Origin: a virus
Length of the DNA: 37,478 nucleotides
Strand: one strand, 5' to 3'
Virus record (IMG/VR): IMGVR_UViG_3300028706_000019
Span: 1 to 37,478 of that record
How positions within the stretch are numbered: position 1 is the first letter of the stretch; each line of letters opens with the position of its first letter. Below, piece after piece: positions 7,984 to 14,043 of the stretch. A program made the translations under genes and the position numbers. The notes under the pieces were generated by a model, which made no database searches, was not told where the DNA came from, and saw nothing but the letters and a program-made list of their open reading frames with translations.

Positions 7984-8013
7984 ATAGTAGTTTATGGATC
8001 AAAAGAGCGTCAA
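7984..8013 (-). promoter_or_regulatory. Sigma70-like promoter for the nested-HNH methyltransferase gene
   Basis: On the minus strand TTGACG (8013-8008), an 18-base spacer and TACTAT (7989-7984) form a good promoter. The predicted start lies only about five bases before the ATG at 7972, and no ribosome binding site is visible, so the mRNA may be leaderless. The -35 shares CTTGACGCTC with the promoter at 6381-6410. Confidence 0.5.
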
Positions 8014-8043
8014 GCCCCAGAATTAGGCTGTTTTCTGGGGGCT
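8013..8043. terminator. GC-rich hairpin next to the methyltransferase promoter
   Basis: AGCCCCAG (8013-8020) pairs with CTGGGGGCT (8035-8043) with one bulged G; the loop is 14 bases. On the plus strand it is followed by AGTTCTTTG, so it could be a weak plus-strand terminator. On the minus strand it abuts the -35 box and may separate the methyltransferase transcript from upstream transcription. Confidence 0.4.
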
Positions 8044-8072
8044 AGTTCTTTGTGTGTCGAATAACTGCGCAT

Positions 8073-8104
8073 TTTTGTGCATATTTATTAACTCATGCAC
8101 AAAA
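8073..8104. promoter_or_regulatory. Perfect 10-bp inverted repeat TTTTGTGCAT ... ATGCACAAAA
   Basis: The arms are 8073-8082 and 8095-8104 with a 12-base AT-rich centre. It lies 60-95 bases upstream of the methyltransferase promoter and just past the terminator at 8124-8150. The core GCACAAAA recurs once more near 8524, upstream of the neighbouring minus-strand gene, which makes a protein binding site more likely than a simple hairpin. Confidence 0.4.
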
Positions 8105-8123
8105 GTCTTTAGTTTTTAGGCAT

Positions 8124-8150
8124 AAAAAAGCACCCGTTTCCAGGTGCCTT
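8124..8150 (-). terminator. Intrinsic terminator after the small basic protein gene
   Basis: On the minus strand GCACC, an 8-base loop and GGGTGC are followed by six Ts (8129-8124). It lies about 50 bases past the stop of the gene at 8202-8462 and ends the leftward early operon before the methyltransferases. Confidence 0.7.
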
Positions 8151-8201
8151 ATCTTGCTTGATCTCTATTCAATCCCGTAAATAGTGGTCGGGTATAATAT
8201 A

Positions 8202-8462
8202 CTACTTCTTTTTCTTCTTTGGATATCTTAAATCTCTAGGTTTAGATTTCTTAGTGTTAGAGGGTTTATTTCTTCTCTTTTTGGCCATAATTCCGTCCGT
8301 GAATGTTGGTATAAATCTTGGAGTGAGGTTGAAATAGCCGCTACGGCCTTCATTCCCGACATTGACCGCCTCGTTGGGGCCTATTTCACTTAAAAGGTCA
8401 GCGGCTTCATTGTAAATTTCGTGATCATCGTCGGATCTAACCCATATGAATGATGGTCGCAC
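8202..8462 (-). CDS. Small basic protein of unknown function
   Basis: The 86-residue product has an ordinary first half (IWVRSDDDHEIYNEAADLL, then FNLTPRFIPTF) and a very basic C-terminal tail of about 27 residues ending in RYPKKKKK, suggesting nucleic-acid binding. I do not recognise a family. The start is GTG with a strong AAGGAAGGG just upstream. It is the last gene before the terminator at 8124-8150. Confidence 0.6.
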   Translation of the reverse strand: MRPSFIWVRSDDDHEIYNEAADLLSEIGPNEAVNVGNEGRSGYFNLTPRFIPTFTDGIMAKKRRNKPSNTKKSKPRDLRYPKKKKK

Positions 8463-8644
8463 ATTTCCCTTCCTTGGGGGCCATCCGTGGCAGCTAAATT
8501 AATTTTATATTACTTAATCCAATGGCACAAAAAGATGGCAGTGAGTGTTACTTTTTATCAGGTAGACCCGCCTAAGCCACTGATTCTTTGTAGGAATTAA
8601 TTACCGTGTCATTATAATATGTATCTACAAACGGAGGGTTTGAA
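8463..8644. promoter_or_regulatory. Divergent control region between minus gene 8202-8462 and plus gene 8645-8851
   Basis: A consensus -10 box TATAAT (8613-8618) lies at the right distance before the GGAGGG (8633-8638) of the plus-strand gene; its -35 is poor. On the minus strand TATAAA near 8505 with TTTGTG about 16 bases upstream may drive the 8202-8462 gene. The GCACAAAA motif (about 8524) overlaps the latter and matches the inverted repeat at 8073-8104. Confidence 0.4.
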
Positions 8645-8851
8645 ATGAAAGATTCGGAATATAGGTGTAGTTGTTGCGACCAAATAAAAAACTCTGAAGA
8701 GTCAATATCAGTGGCATGGTCGGGCAACGAAGTTATGAGAGATGCTGCTGGGTACACGACTGTCGAGGTATGTATTGGTTGTTGTGATAAAATACGCGAG
8801 GCAGATGTGGTTGGGGTTTTGGATTATTTTAAGTACCTTGTAAACAAGTAA
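8645..8851 (+). CDS. Small zinc-ribbon-like protein
   Basis: The 68-residue protein has CSCC near residue 8 and CIGCC near residue 43, a likely zinc-binding pair, and an amphipathic C-terminus VLDYFKYLVNK. It is the only plus-strand gene inside the leftward block. It has a strong GGAGGG and a TATAAT box of its own. Its stop codon abuts that of the minus-strand DUF1064 gene (8851/8852), so the two are convergent. The function is unknown; an independently expressed early regulator is possible. Confidence 0.65.
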   Translation: MKDSEYRCSCCDQIKNSEESISVAWSGNEVMRDAAGYTTVEVCIGCCDKIREADVVGVLDYFKYLVNK

Positions 8852-9193
8852 TCAGCCGGCCCCGCGGGTTTCAGATAATAACTCAAACCCGCAGCCTTTC
8901 TTTTTAACCCACCTTAAAAGCCCAGGTCCATAGTGTTTCCAAAGACGTTTTTTAAGGTTAGCGACTGGCGTAGGATGGCCCTTGACGTCGATCCAGACCT
9001 TTTCATCACCCTCTTGTATCAAAAAATCTGCCCTCAAAAGTATCTTTGATCTAGTCATATAAACCTTAGGCTGTAATTCAAGTATCATGCCTGTGGGTTT
9101 CATCATTATGTAGTATTCGGCTTCTGCTTTGGAGTCGAAAATAATATTATCAACCATTGTTTTCTTGGCTGAATACTTATTTTTTTTGAACAC
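8852..9193 (-). CDS. DUF1064-family nuclease-like protein
   Basis: The protein has the DUF1064 pattern: NKYSAKKT, then IIFDSKAEAEYY, LQPKVYM, LRADFLI and VWIDVKGHPT. The spaced acidic residues and DxK (D...DVKG) fit a PD-(D/E)xK or resolvase-like nuclease fold. Such proteins are common in the recombination and replication clusters of phages. I place the start at the GTG at 9193, which overlaps the upstream stop (TAGTG) and has an AGAGG before it. An ATG at 9211 would add six residues. Confidence 0.75.
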   Translation of the reverse strand: MFKKNKYSAKKTMVDNIIFDSKAEAEYYIMMKPTGMILELQPKVYMTRSKILLRADFLIQEGDEKVWIDVKGHPTPVANLKKRLWKHYGPGLLRWVKKKGCGFELLSETRGAG

Positions 9194-9402
9194 TACCTGC
9201 ACCTCTTGCATTCAACTGCAGGCTTTATGGTTTCGTAAATTCTCTGAGTTCTTCTCTCAATAAAATAATCACCACACCTACAGATCTTTATACCTCTAAG
9301 ACCTTTGCTATATCGGCGTTTCAGCTCTTCCTGGTATAAATCTTTGTTCCGTTTAACCATGTGTTCTATATCAGCTTTTGATCTTCTAATTTGCTGGTAC
9401 AT
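9193..9402 (-). CDS. Small zinc-ribbon protein
   Basis: The 69-residue basic protein has a helical N-terminal half (SKADIEHMVKRNKDLYQEELKR is about the extent) and a CRCGDYFIERR...CKRC pair that should bind zinc. The family is unknown to me. It is coupled by a one-base overlap to the DUF1064 nuclease gene, so it may belong to the same nucleic-acid function. Confidence 0.6.
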   Translation of the reverse strand: MYQQIRRSKADIEHMVKRNKDLYQEELKRRYSKGLRGIKICRCGDYFIERRTQRIYETIKPAVECKRCR

Positions 9403-9562
9403 CTCTCAACCTCTCAACTATATAATCCCCCAACTGCTTTAGTGCTTCTATAATATTAATTTTGACCCCCTCGCTATATAAATTTTACATTTATGCTTAA
9501 CCACCCGCTATTTAGGTGTATGTTGTTTTTGCGGTGGCTTCAAGTAACCGCACGTATACACT
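9403..9562. other. 160-base gap between small early genes
   Basis: The gap holds a hairpin GCGGT/ACCGC (around 9530-9550), an AT-rich stretch with a possible minus-strand -10 (TATATA near 9475), and an AGGGGG that would serve a 24-codon frame starting with a non-standard codon. I see no convincing gene. Confidence 0.4.
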
Positions 9563-9880
9563 TCAGGTGGTAGGCTTTGTAACCCTGCCACCGCTCTTTG
9601 CTTTTTCCCTATTAAACTTAGCATCAAACAATGCAAGCAATGCTAGCCTTTCAAATGAAACCATTGATAGACCTTTTCCTATATGTATTCTTAATGCTTT
9701 TTCACCATATACACCTATAAACCATTCTCGTGCCCATAGGCGCAGATTTCTTTCTACGTCGCCTTTGAACCTTGTTTTAAAATCCCTATAAGCAGTGTCG
9801 TATTTTCTATCTGACATCATTGCCATTCTTTGAGCGGCACTTTGTTTGCTTCTGCTTTTGGCTATTTGTTTTTCATTCAT
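9563..9880 (-). CDS. Early protein, paralogue of the C-terminal half of the 10420-11058 product
   Basis: The 105-residue basic protein contains RKYDTAYRDFKTRF, LRLWAREWFIGVYGEKALR and LLALFDAKFNR. The product of 10420-11058 shows the same pattern in its C-terminal half (KKYSVAYKCF, LLKWTQEWFEAIYGKGAIR, ALFDLHDSEF). The two genes lie about 500 bases apart, so this appears to be a duplicated domain. No known family is recognised. The Shine-Dalgarno is weak. Confidence 0.65.
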   Translation of the reverse strand: MNEKQIAKSRSKQSAAQRMAMMSDRKYDTAYRDFKTRFKGDVERNLRLWAREWFIGVYGEKALRIHIGKGLSMVSFERLALLALFDAKFNREKAKSGGRVTKPTT

Positions 9881-9898
9881 TTATTTTCTTACCCCGTG

Positions 9899-10228
9899 CT
9901 AGTCGTATTTATGGCTTTCGAGGTTGGTTGAGAACCCTCTTTTTTTCTCCAGGTTTTTTCTCAAGGTCGCTCTCGTCTTGTCGGCAATTGCATCAGCTCT
10001 GGCTATCAATAAGCTCAAATTAAGAACTTCGCATGCTGCCAAAATAATCTTGTCTGCCAAAAAGTCCAAGCTGTCACCAGGGCACTTTTGGTTTATATCC
10101 GAAAAGCTTTGGTCAAACCGCCATCCGCAAAAATCGCAAACAGGCCCTCTTAAGACCGCTCCTGCAATCTCTCGCTCCTCGCCTTCCCAAATTTCACTTT
10201 TACAGACGTTGCACTTACTTGCTTCCAA
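9899..10228 (-). CDS. Zinc-binding protein of unknown function
   Basis: The protein has CNVC near the N-terminus and CDFC about 28 residues later, a likely zinc site, followed by a helical C-terminal half (ACEVLNLSLLIARADAIADK). The start is uncertain: I favour the TTG at 10228, after AAAAGG, which overlaps the end of the upstream gene; a TTG at 10252 is also open. The context is the cluster of small DNA-metabolism genes. Confidence 0.55.
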   Translation of the reverse strand: MEASKCNVCKSEIWEGEEREIAGAVLRGPVCDFCGWRFDQSFSDINQKCPGDSLDFLADKIILAACEVLNLSLLIARADAIADKTRATLRKNLEKKRGFSTNLESHKYD

Positions 10229-10448
10229 GCCGTATCGCCTTTTCAGAAGCAAGTTGGGACATCTTAAACCCGTTTTCCATCTCAGTTTTGGTTAGAAGGA
10301 TTATTTGGGTTGCAAGCTTGTGGATAGTGTTGGCCCTGGCGATTGTAGTCGTGCCAGCTCTCAACCCGTTTATTTCATCGAACAAAGCATCCCTCAAGCC
10401 TATCGATGTTTTATCGATTTTAATCGTTTTCTTTTTTGTTGCGATCAT
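10215..10448 (-). CDS. Small helical phage protein
   Basis: The 77-residue protein has the pattern LRDALFDEINGLRAGTTTIA...ANTIHKLATQIILLTKTEM, which I recognise as a widespread phage early-gene type without known function. It is entirely helical and may form dimers. The ATG follows a GGGG and overlaps the upstream gene by 29 bases. Confidence 0.65.
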   Translation of the reverse strand: MIATKKKTIKIDKTSIGLRDALFDEINGLRAGTTTIARANTIHKLATQIILLTKTEMENGFKMSQLASEKAIRLGSK

Positions 10449-11058
10449 TAAGCACCCCTATTAGGACTATCAAGTTTTTCTTTCTACCAAGAGCAATAGC
10501 AGTACTCCTGATAAACTCTGAATCATGTAAATCAAATAATGCTGGTTTGCTAAAAAGGGACAGTGTGAGGTCTTGGCTCTTAAGGTTTCTTATTGCACCT
10601 TTGCCATATATTGCTTCGAACCACTCTTGCGTCCACTTCAAAAGTTTATTATCAACATCTACGCCATTACACTTATCACTAAAACATTTATATGCAACTG
10701 AATATTTCTTGTTCTGCATTTCCAGGTCTGACTCGTAGCGTTTTTCTGCAGGATCCTTTTGGGTTTTACTTTTACACCTAGTGTTATACTCGGACTTAAT
10801 CTCATTTAATTTGGGCATCCATGTTGAAGTTGTTCCGAAGTGATCAAGGACCTCTTTTAAAAGCCCTAGCTTTAGATCTGACAGCTTTTCGGCGTAGTAG
10901 TCTAGCCTTGTATCATCTGATCTCTTGGACCAAGCACGGGCCCAATTTGCTAGGACAGCTCTTAGATTCATACGTTCCTTGCCTTGCTCTGTGTCACCGT
11001 CTAGATTTATGACTGACCTGTTCCATTTGTTATTAAACTGCCTGTAATCACCGCTCAT
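10420..11058 (-). CDS. Probable replication accessory protein (helicase-loader-like) with duplicated C-terminal domain
   Basis: The N-terminal ~90 residues (LRAVLANWARAWSK, YYAEKLSDLKLGLLKEVLDHFGTTSTWMPKLNEI) resemble the part of phage loader/inhibitor proteins (G39P group) where short helices precede a WxPxxxEI motif. The C-terminal half is the domain shared with the 9563-9880 product. If the resemblance holds, it may recruit the host helicase, which fits the absence of any phage helicase or polymerase in this genome. This is an inference. The start has AGAGG and an ATGA overlap. Confidence 0.5.
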   Translation of the reverse strand: MSGDYRQFNNKWNRSVINLDGDTEQGKERMNLRAVLANWARAWSKRSDDTRLDYYAEKLSDLKLGLLKEVLDHFGTTSTWMPKLNEIKSEYNTRCKSKTQKDPAEKRYESDLEMQNKKYSVAYKCFSDKCNGVDVDNKLLKWTQEWFEAIYGKGAIRNLKSQDLTLSLFSKPALFDLHDSEFIRSTAIALGRKKNLIVLIGVLNDRNKKEND

Positions 11059-11270
11059 ATGTCCTCTACTTCTGAATAAACCAGCTTTTTGTGGTCGAGT
11101 TGCTTTTTAATGTCTACAAGCACGCTCAGTTGGCGCCATGTCACAAACCCGTTTTCTTGGTAAAAATCTAGAAATTTAAATATCCATTCCTTGTCTCTGT
11201 TCGAGAGCCACTCTTTGTCATCCTGTAGCCCGTCCAGCAGTTTCTTGAAAATAACTTTTTGGTCATTCAT
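11055..11270 (-). CDS. Small early protein, unknown
   Basis: The 71-residue protein has LLDGLQDDKEWLSNRDKEWI and a C-terminal segment FVTWRQLSVLVDIKKQL, a pattern found in short phage proteins near replication genes. It is coupled on both sides by ATGA overlaps. No motif assigns a function. Confidence 0.55.
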   Translation of the reverse strand: MNDQKVIFKKLLDGLQDDKEWLSNRDKEWIFKFLDFYQENGFVTWRQLSVLVDIKKQLDHKKLVYSEVEDI

Positions 11271-11763
11271 TAAACATCTCCTTCACTTTTTGCCTTGCTC
11301 TTTGGTCGGCTTCTTTTGCAAATGCTACTCTGCTACGTCTTTCTATTTCTGCCTTCTCTCTGGCCATGCGCATTCCTATCAACTGGCTCTTGGTCATTGG
11401 CTTGGGCCCTTGCCGCTTCTTGGCCTTCTTTTTGTCTTTCTTTTTAAGCCTGTTCACTAGTTTCAAAGCCAATTTCTTGTACTCCTTAACCTCGAACCAG
11501 GATGGGGCGGTTTTAAGGCTGTGACCGATTCTAAGGTCTGTTTCGCACGTGTTGCTTTTACCTAGATTACAATCACGGCATAACACTTGTAGGTTCTTAA
11601 TGTCCAACTCCAGCTCCGGGTAGCTGCTCCGTGGTTTTATGTGGTCTACATGTATCTGGACGGAGACGGCTGTAACACCACACGACATACACTTATGGCC
11701 GTAGAACTTTAAAACCTGCCACCTTACTTTTCTCCAAGCTTCTGTTTTGTAGAAGTCTGCCAT
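11263..11763 (-). CDS. HNH endonuclease (first leftward gene)
   Basis: The 166-residue protein has the classical HNH signature: FYKTEAWRKVRWQVL, CMSCG, IHVDHIKPRS, LDIKNLQVLCRDCN and GKSN. The two CxxC pairs bind structural zinc. A long Lys/Arg-rich helical tail (about residues 95-166) likely grips DNA. HNH proteins in this position may take part in packaging, host DNA degradation or gene mobility. The ATG follows GAGG by six to seven bases. It heads the leftward operon, facing the structured non-coding region. Confidence 0.85.
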   Translation of the reverse strand: MADFYKTEAWRKVRWQVLKFYGHKCMSCGVTAVSVQIHVDHIKPRSSYPELELDIKNLQVLCRDCNLGKSNTCETDLRIGHSLKTAPSWFEVKEYKKLALKLVNRLKKKDKKKAKKRQGPKPMTKSQLIGMRMAREKAEIERRSRVAFAKEADQRARQKVKEMFNE

Positions 11764-12116
11764 GCGTTACCTCACTTTTGGATATAGGAGCCCTCAATTC
11801 TGCATAGAACAACTAAAGAGCTTTGAAGCCTTCTTACTATTCCGAACTGGTAGGATCCATTTATCAAGTATGCAGATTTCTGGGCTGAGTTACTGGCGTA
11901 TAGGCCCCGGGATTTTAACCCTAATCCTTGTTCTTCAATTCGTTACTTCAGAAAACGTTTTACTAAGGTTAGACCGTTACACTGTTTAGCTGCCCCTGCT
12001 CCAAAAAGCCAGGTAGGGGTTCTACCGATACAGAAACTATGAATCACTTAGGTTATTAAATTTACATGAATATGCTCTTCATGGGAGTTTTCGAGTCCTC
12101 CAAACGTATTTTTTTT

Positions 12117-12146
12117 GGTTTACGGCAAAAAAGATAAACCCGTAAA
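12117..12146 (+). promoter_or_regulatory. Two mutually exclusive hairpins
   Basis: TTTACGG (12119-12125) pairs with CCGTAAA (12140-12146), or GGTTTA (12117-12122) pairs with TAAACC (12135-12140). The arms overlap, so only one can form at a time. The right arm also shares bases with the next large stem. Such an arrangement is typical of RNA switches but can also arise by chance in AT-rich DNA. Confidence 0.35.
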
Positions 12147-12151
12147 TTTGA

Positions 12152-12188
12152 TTGATTGAGTATTTTAGAATACATTGGACTCAATCAA
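12152..12188 (+). repeat. Perfect 10-bp inverted repeat with nested hairpin
   Basis: TTGATTGAGT and ACTCAATCAA flank 17 bases that begin with a smaller stem (GTATT-TTAG-AATAC uses the last two bases of the left arm). Weaker pairing continues outward to 12144 and 12196. It could be an operator pair or an RNA stem. Confidence 0.5.
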
Positions 12189-12198
12189 GTCAATTTAT

Positions 12199-12233
12199 GC
12201 CTTGGGTGTTTCTTTCAATTATTCACTCAAGGC
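12199..12233 (+). repeat. 10-bp stem-loop with one G-U pair
   Basis: GCCTTGGGTG (12199-12208) and CACTCAAGGC (12224-12233) pair at all ten positions on the plus strand when one G-U is allowed. On the minus strand the same position is C-A. This asymmetry supports a plus-strand transcript. Confidence 0.5.
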
Positions 12234-12470
12234 TTATCCATTAAATTATAGAAGTTGTTAAAAGTAAACCGAGACTACACTGTGCATTATGCTATTAAGT
12301 GATTAGTTTGGTTTAATATTATCAACTATGTTATTCCCTGGACATTAAAAGGCATACCTACCTCAAGGTAGAGGTGGGAGCCTTATTATTTATACTAATG
12401 ATGTAGATATTACCTTATTAGAAAGTAATGGGTTTACTTTTTGGGGTTAAGTTTTTATGTTGGTTCCTAA

Positions 12471-12568
12471 TTGTGGACGACATTCTTCAAGATTTTAAAA
12501 AGTAATATTTTTAAATACTACTCTGGCCCCCGGTAGATCATTGATGCGTCCACAACGTATAGGGGGCC
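12471..12568 (+). promoter_or_regulatory. Pseudoknot-shaped leader before the first rightward gene
   Basis: TTGTGGACG (12471-12479) is the perfect complement of CGTCCACAA (12547-12555). GGCCCCC (12525-12531), inside that loop, is the perfect complement of GGGGGCC (12562-12568), outside it. The two stems interleave as in an H-type pseudoknot. The second stem is followed by TTTCTT and alone would resemble a weak terminator, so the pair could work as attenuator and anti-terminator. The AAGGGAG ribosome binding site of the next gene follows within nine bases. Confidence 0.5.
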
Positions 12569-12589
12569 TTTCTTGTAAGGGAGATATTT

Positions 12590-12814
12590 ATGATTGAGGA
12601 CTACTTGTTATTCTTATTTTGGTTGGAGTTTAAAGGTGCGCTCGATGGCTTTGAACAAGGGGTCCAGACTCGCAATTTTCGGGAATATCCAGGGACGGCA
12701 GACAGCCAGGACTTTGTCTTATGCGCTTTCCGGTGGGACAAAGCGCCCGGTGGGCCCTCTTACTGGCGGCCATTGAACACAGAGTGGCGGAGGCGGCATC
12801 ATGACGATAAGTAA
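12590..12814 (+). CDS. First rightward early protein, unknown
   Basis: The 74-residue protein starts with a hydrophobic segment (MIEDYLLFLFWLEFKGAL) and ends in an Arg/His-rich tail. The middle AFRWDKAPGGPSYWRPLN recalls short phage proteins of unknown role. It follows AAGGGAG by six bases and lies right behind the pseudoknot-like leader, so it is probably expressed first in this operon. Confidence 0.65.
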   Translation: MIEDYLLFLFWLEFKGALDGFEQGVQTRNFREYPGTADSQDFVLCAFRWDKAPGGPSYWRPLNTEWRRRHHDDK

Positions 12815-12995
12815 TTCAGATTTTTCAGGGCTTAGCGACCACGAGACTAAGCAGGCGGCCATCCGTGAACAGATGGAAAGAGACGCAATGGAAGAGCTAA
12901 TAGAAGATCTTAAGAAACAAAACACTGAGCTAGAGAATAAATTAGCGTGGTTTAAAAAGGAGTTGGAAAGTGTCAATTCATCAAAAACTAAGTGA
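12801..12995 (+). CDS. Small coiled-coil protein
   Basis: The 64-residue acidic protein is nearly all predicted helix with heptads (EELIEDLKKQNTELENKLAW). It overlaps its neighbours on both sides, with GGCGGAGG upstream of its ATG. Position before the ERF recombinase gene suggests a partner role, but this is inference. Confidence 0.6.
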   Translation: MTISNSDFSGLSDHETKQAAIREQMERDAMEELIEDLKKQNTELENKLAWFKKELESVNSSKTK

Positions 12996-13557
12996 AATAC
13001 AAGCAAAGCTTAAGGCACCAAAGGCCGAGTATAATTCTTTTGGTAAATACAAATACAGAAGTGCTGAAAATGTTATGGCCGCTATAAAACCATTTCTAAA
13101 TGGGCTTAGCCTTGTTTTAACAGATGAGATGGTAATGATTGGAGAAAGGTATTATCTGAAAGCCACAGCCGTCCTGACGGACAATGAAAGCACTGTTGTT
13201 AATTGTGCGTATGCAAGAGAGCCTTTGTTGCAAAAAGGAATGAATGACTCACAGATAACAGGTAGTGCCTCTAGTTATGCTAGAAAATATGCTCTTGGCG
13301 GTTTGTTTCTTTTAGATGACAACCCAGACCCTGACTCTCAAGATAACACCCAAGGCAAGGAACCAGCCCAACAAAACCACCAGCCCAACCACGGCAATAA
13401 ATATATAGTCCCCTTCGGCAAAACAAAGGGCAAACACTTTGACACATTAGCGCCTGACGAGATGGGCAGTATGCTTACTTGGTGTAAGAGTAAAAATGAA
13501 GAAGGCAAATTTAACAAGCTTATCGCAGAGATAACTGAATACATGGGGCAGAAATGA
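12970..13557 (+). CDS. erf: ERF-family single-strand annealing protein
   Basis: The 195-residue protein matches the ERF superfamily of phage recombinases, which bind single-stranded DNA as rings and anneal complementary strands. Visible parts are the N-terminal KLSEIQAKLKAPKAEYNSFG, YRSAENVMAAIKPFL, then TGSASSYARKYALGGLFLLDD, the best-conserved ERF block. After a Gln/Asn/Pro linker there is a second small module (VPFGKTKGKHFDTLAPDEM...LTWCKS) like the C-terminal domain of exonuclease X. The start is GTG after AGGAG. It could circularise the genome or repair phage DNA. No partner exonuclease is seen. Confidence 0.9.
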   Translation: MSIHQKLSEIQAKLKAPKAEYNSFGKYKYRSAENVMAAIKPFLNGLSLVLTDEMVMIGERYYLKATAVLTDNESTVVNCAYAREPLLQKGMNDSQITGSASSYARKYALGGLFLLDDNPDPDSQDNTQGKEPAQQNHQPNHGNKYIVPFGKTKGKHFDTLAPDEMGSMLTWCKSKNEEGKFNKLIAEITEYMGQK

Positions 13558-13742
13558 TAACTGAATTTTCAATAGCAATAAAACACAACATGCTTTCTAT
13601 GGAACTTAAATCCGATGAGGAAACAATGCATAGAATAATGGGTGAGCTTATTAATAAGATAGCCTGTGAAAATATGAAGCCAGAGGGACCGGCGACTGAG
13701 CACGAGTTTGCGGGGTCAGATTTAAACTATGAGCTACAATAG
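13554..13742 (+). CDS. Small acidic protein, unknown
   Basis: The 62-residue protein begins MITEFSIAIKHNMLSMELKS, overlapping the ERF stop (ATGATAA). No motif is recognised. It is kept because the start/stop coupling fits the operon pattern. Confidence 0.5.
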   Translation: MITEFSIAIKHNMLSMELKSDEETMHRIMGELINKIACENMKPEGPATEHEFAGSDLNYELQ

Positions 13743-13776
13743 AAGAGTTATGCTTGCGTCGAGACACAGGAGAGTC

Positions 13777-14043
13777 ATGATTGATAGTGACGAAAACTAC
13801 GATAACCGTGCGAGAATGCATTCGCTTTGGCGCTCTCAAGGGCTGAAGCCTAAAGAGGAAGAGGCTTTGGCGGAAACCTGGGATGAAAATGCTAGGACTA
13901 TGGGCTCCCCTACTGGTAACATTGACCATGTATTAAAAGACATGGAGGTTACCAATGGTGGAAATGCTACTGGAAAGAATGGCAGACCTAGAAAACCAAA
14001 TAGCGGAAAAGAAAAATCGAATAAGAACGATGAGGCACGATAG
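13777..14043 (+). CDS. Small hydrophilic protein, unknown
   Basis: I place the start at the ATG at 13777, which has AGGAGAG just upstream. An ATG at 13729 would add 16 basic residues but lacks a good ribosome binding site. The protein has a central segment LKPKEEEALAETWDENARTMG and a Gly/Asn/Lys-rich tail. The last 89 bases are read in a second frame by the next gene. Confidence 0.5.
   Translation: MIDSDENYDNRARMHSLWRSQGLKPKEEEALAETWDENARTMGSPTGNIDHVLKDMEVTNGGNATGKNGRPRKPNSGKEKSNKNDEAR

Larger units (their letters stand above)
11764..12589 (+). ncRNA. Large non-coding, hairpin-dense region: candidate structured RNA and divergent control region
   Basis: No convincing gene is seen here on either strand. 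Paired arms include: 11799-11806/11869-11876 (8 bp), 11993-11997/12015-12019, 12012-12016/12022-12026, 12065-12070/12078-12083 (6 bp), 12119-12125/12140-12146 (7 bp), 12152-12161/12179-12188 (10 bp), 12199-12208/12224-12233 (10 bp, one G-U), a three-part stem 12266-12281/12298-12314, 12349-12362/12367-12384 and 12422-12428/12434-12440. G-U pairs in two of these would be C-A mismatches on the minus strand, favouring a plus-strand RNA. It might equally include the replication origin or promoters of both operons. No tRNA or known RNA class is recognised. Confidence 0.5.

Noticed and set aside
9413-9490. 24-codon frame with a non-standard ATT start after AGGGGG
   Set aside because: Too short and without a standard start codon. 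It overlaps the start of the zinc-ribbon gene.
12084-12101. TTCGAG loop flanked by GGAG/CTCC, like a tRNA T-arm
   Set aside because: The stem and loop spacing do not fit a T-arm, and no acceptor, D or anticodon arm can be placed around it.
12144-12240. CRISPR-like array suggested by closely spaced palindromes
   Set aside because: The palindromes are different from each other and there is no repeated unit with regular spacers.
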